Source: JAGTVG01 sp964389805 (GTDB lineage Bacteria; Bacteroidota; Bacteroidia; Cytophagales; Cyclobacteriaceae). Taken from it: a stretch of DNA of 16,119 nucleotides. The notes beneath the pieces are model-generated. The model saw nothing but the letters and a program-made list of their open reading frames with translations, ran no database searches and was not told where the DNA came from. The stretch covers positions 1 through 16,119 of the forward strand of contig CAYMFU010000069.1 of the NCBI GenBank assembly GCA_964389805.1, read 5' to 3'. Numbering within the stretch: position 1 is the first letter of the stretch; every line of letters starts with the position of its first letter. The position numbers and the translations under genes were made by a program. This document shows, piece by piece, positions 14,079-16,119 of this stretch.

Positions 14079-16119
14079 TTACTTAACAATCATTCTTCTC
14101 TTTGAAATCGTCGTTTCCCTTCCATCCGTACACAGCGATTTTGCTTCAAGCCAATACATACCCGGTATTTTTGGCGTTGACAGCTTGTAACTGTAGGTCA
14201 TAGCTCCAAGGGATTCCACAGAAAATTTCGAAGATTTGTAAGCTATAATGCTTCCATCAAATCCCTTAATCATTACATCAAGGTCCCCATTGAGATCCTT
14301 GTATTCATCATTTACCATCATAACAGGAATCGTAATTTCTTTTCCGGGTTCTTCCTGGGACTTACTATAGTTGATATACAAGCCCAGTGGTTTAAAAACC
14401 TGAACAAAATAGGATTCGTAAGCAGGATGAATCGTCAGTTTATCGATATCATCAAACAGGTCTCCCGTAATTACATTATTAAAATTCCCGGTAAGGAAGG
14501 TAAAATGCAGTACTCCTGCATAATTCCTGTGTGCCCGAAAGTATTCTGTTTCCAGAGCGAGCAGGTATGCTGCCAATTCTATTCTTTGCTTGTTAGTAGC
14601 CACAGGTGCTATTGAATCATATACGCGTTTAGATAGAATGGTCGGACTTCCATCCCTATTCAGCCATAACCAGCCATATTCATTTAAAACGCATGCATGT
14701 GCCGTAGGATGTGGTGAATTTGTTGTTTTTGGGGCAACTTTCCCTGAATACTCAGAATATTCCCAACCGTTCCATTCAATATTATAATGGTGGTCTTCAA
14801 CCGGATCATCGGGTCCAACCGGTAAGCCATAACCATTATCCCATGCCCTGTCAGAAAGATCAAAATGTCGAACTTCCTTAATTATGTCACGAAGATATTC
14901 TGTATTGGTTTCGTTACATAAATCCCACCAGGCCACCGATGGGTGGTTCCAGTTATCTTCCATCCATTCTACGATCTGGTTCTTTAATTCGGTACTATCC
15001 CAATTTGAATGATACTGCCAAATAAAAAACTCATTCTGTATGATGAGGCCTGTCTCATCAGCAATATCAAGCCACATATCCGGTACCGGGCCTATACAAA
15101 AGCGGAAGGCATTCCAGTTGAATTTTCTGGGCCAGGACACCAGCAATCTTCTTACCCAATTCTCATCCCATGGTTGAAGGCGACAACTGTCATCATCAAA
15201 AAACCTGTGTAAGGTTATGTTTGAACCCCGCAGATAATATGGCTTCCCATTTAAATAGGCTAATTTGGTTTTGGTATCGAACCTGAATTCACGCATTCCA
15301 AATCGTGTTGAAAGGTCATCACCATCGGTTGCCACTTTAAGACTGTACAGATTCGGTTCTTCAGGGGACCATAACCTGGCTTCAGAAATTAGTATAGTGT
15401 CCAGTACCACTATCGTATCATTATCGTTGATAAGCAAAGCCGCCATGTCATTATCGGTCTTCTGAAAGTCAAATTTAAATCCTTCTAAAGTGTAATCTAA
15501 TTTCAAAACCTTAGGCTCTCCTTTATTCACAATTCTTGATTGGACAATGATAGTAGAATTGTATATGTCCGGAGCAACCTGCACGTTTTCAATAAATGGA
15601 TAACTAGAGGATATGACAGATACTTCATCATAAATTCCTGGTGTCCACTTGGGTTTCTCATAATCAGATCCGGAAGGGGCCCAATCCGGCAAAGCCCCGG
15701 GATGAGCTCCAATCCTTACGATCAATTCATTCCGGCCATTTTTTTTCACAAGATCAGTAATATCGAACTTACCAGAAGTAAAGCAACCCAGATGTGAACC
15801 CGCTTTTTCACCATTCACCCAGACGGTTGTGCCGAACTGTGCTTTGTTGATCCTAAGCATCACCAGATCCTTTTTGTTCTCAACTTCAAATTCCTTCCTG
15901 TACCAGAAATAATTCCTTTCCTGGTGAGGTATACCCACCTTAACAGTATCAACATTGACTTCTTTTATCTGAGCTCTAACAAATCCATTTTGCAGGTAAT
16001 CCAATCCATCAAATTGATCTACATCCTGAAAAGCTGGTTTCGATTGATTGACCATGCCGGGAACCTGTACAGTATGTTCAAAGGTTTCTGGTATTGCATC
16101 AGGCTCGATACTATCTTCG
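14079..16119 (-). CDS. Glycoside hydrolase family 2 enzyme, 5' end outside window
   Basis: The reading frame is open to the window edge. The ATG at 16053-16055 lies within the typical GH2 N-terminal stretch (FEHTVQVPG, then MVNQSKPAF), so it is internal and the true start, with any signal peptide, is missing. Numbered from that Met: a sugar-binding jelly-roll domain (to about 150, with RNYFWYRKEFEV and TTVWVNGEKAGSHLGCFTSG), an immunoglobulin-like domain (about 155-260, ending RFGMREFRFD), and a TIM barrel from KLAYLNGKPYYLRGSNI. Catalytic candidates are acid/base E382 (WWDLCNET) and nucleophile E459 (LNEYGW). A C-terminal beta domain follows from about 555. Members include beta-galactosidases, beta-mannosidases and beta-glucuronidases. 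HSNWD, NEYGWLWLNRDG and PGIYDEV do not match the textbook types closely, so specificity is left open. Confidence 0.9.
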   Translation of the reverse strand, partial: EDSIEPDAIPETFEHTVQVPGMVNQSKPAFQDVDQFDGLDYLQNGFVRAQIKEVNVDTVKVGIPHQERNYFWYRKEFEVENKKDLVMLRINKAQFGTTVWVNGEKAGSHLGCFTSGKFDITDLVKKNGRNELIVRIGAHPGALPDWAPSGSDYEKPKWTPGIYDEVSVISSSYPFIENVQVAPDIYNSTIIVQSRIVNKGEPKVLKLDYTLEGFKFDFQKTDNDMAALLINDNDTIVVLDTILISEARLWSPEEPNLYSLKVATDGDDLSTRFGMREFRFDTKTKLAYLNGKPYYLRGSNITLHRFFDDDSCRLQPWDENWVRRLLVSWPRKFNWNAFRFCIGPVPDMWLDIADETGLIIQNEFFIWQYHSNWDSTELKNQIVEWMEDNWNHPSVAWWDLCNETNTEYLRDIIKEVRHFDLSDRAWDNGYGLPVGPDDPVEDHHYNIEWNGWEYSEYSGKVAPKTTNSPHPTAHACVLNEYGWLWLNRDGSPTILSKRVYDSIAPVATNKQRIELAAYLLALETEYFRAHRNYAGVLHFTFLTGNFNNVITGDLFDDIDKLTIHPAYESYFVQVFKPLGLYINYSKSQEEPGKEITIPVMMVNDEYKDLNGDLDVMIKGFDGSIIAYKSSKFSVESLGAMTYSYKLSTPKIPGMYWLEAKSLCTDGRETTISKRRMIVK

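Noticed and set aside
14427..15797. Several short + strand frames inside the GH2 gene
   Set aside because: All are antisense to conserved GH2 domains and none has a plausible family or start signal.
1..16119. CRISPR array, tRNA, rRNA, insertion sequence, toxin-antitoxin or phage-defence genes
   Set aside because: No regular repeat-spacer pattern, cloverleaf-like sequence, transposase or nuclease motif was found. All sizeable frames are accounted for by metabolic, envelope or regulatory proteins.

Overview
The window reads as chromosomal DNA of a Bacteroidota species. The supporting signs are AT-rich gaps, a TTG-N20-TAnnTTTG type promoter upstream of the PadR gene, almost no Shine-Dalgarno sequences, several secreted or lipoprotein hydrolases, and a PadR regulator paired with a membrane protein carrying GldL-like hairpins. 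I see no tRNA, rRNA, CRISPR array, insertion sequence, integrase or phage gene. Nothing in codon use or layout suggests recent transfer.

Layout: (1) 1-1606, the 3' part of an acetyl-CoA synthetase gene on the + strand, ending one base from an opposing gene. (2) 1608-4040, a minus-strand run of three genes: a TIM-barrel sugar isomerase/epimerase-like protein, a DinB-fold protein, and a membrane-anchored protein of unknown function. (3) 4191-6296, an M3 zinc peptidase lipoprotein (Dcp-like). (4) 6602-10592, a tight four-gene minus-strand operon: GATase1-like PF07090 protein, HAD phosphatase/phosphomutase, secreted ChbG/YdjC-like deacetylase, and a lipoprotein of the D-aminoacylase family with altered metal ligands. 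A secreted amidohydrolase (10694-11761, + strand) diverges from it across a 101-base gap. (5) 11776-12941, a PadR regulator overlapping by ATGA with a membrane protein built of three GldL-like hairpins. (6) 13104-13913, an inositol-monophosphatase family enzyme. (7) 14079 to the right edge, a glycoside hydrolase family 2 enzyme whose 5' end lies outside the window.

Working together: the 6.6-11.8 kb block holds three exported hydrolases of two fold classes next to a HAD enzyme and a GATase1-like protein. An isomerase-like gene, an IMPase and a GH2 enzyme lie in the same window. This would suit scavenging of an amide- or acyl-decorated sugar compound, but the substrate cannot be read from sequence, and membership beyond the four-gene operon is inference. 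The least ordinary elements are the triple GldL-like membrane protein under PadR control, the deacylase homologue that has lost its HxH motif, and the unknown membrane protein with a C-terminal DAHE/MDxxNNxxGR domain and a perfect 18-bp tandem duplication at its 3' end.
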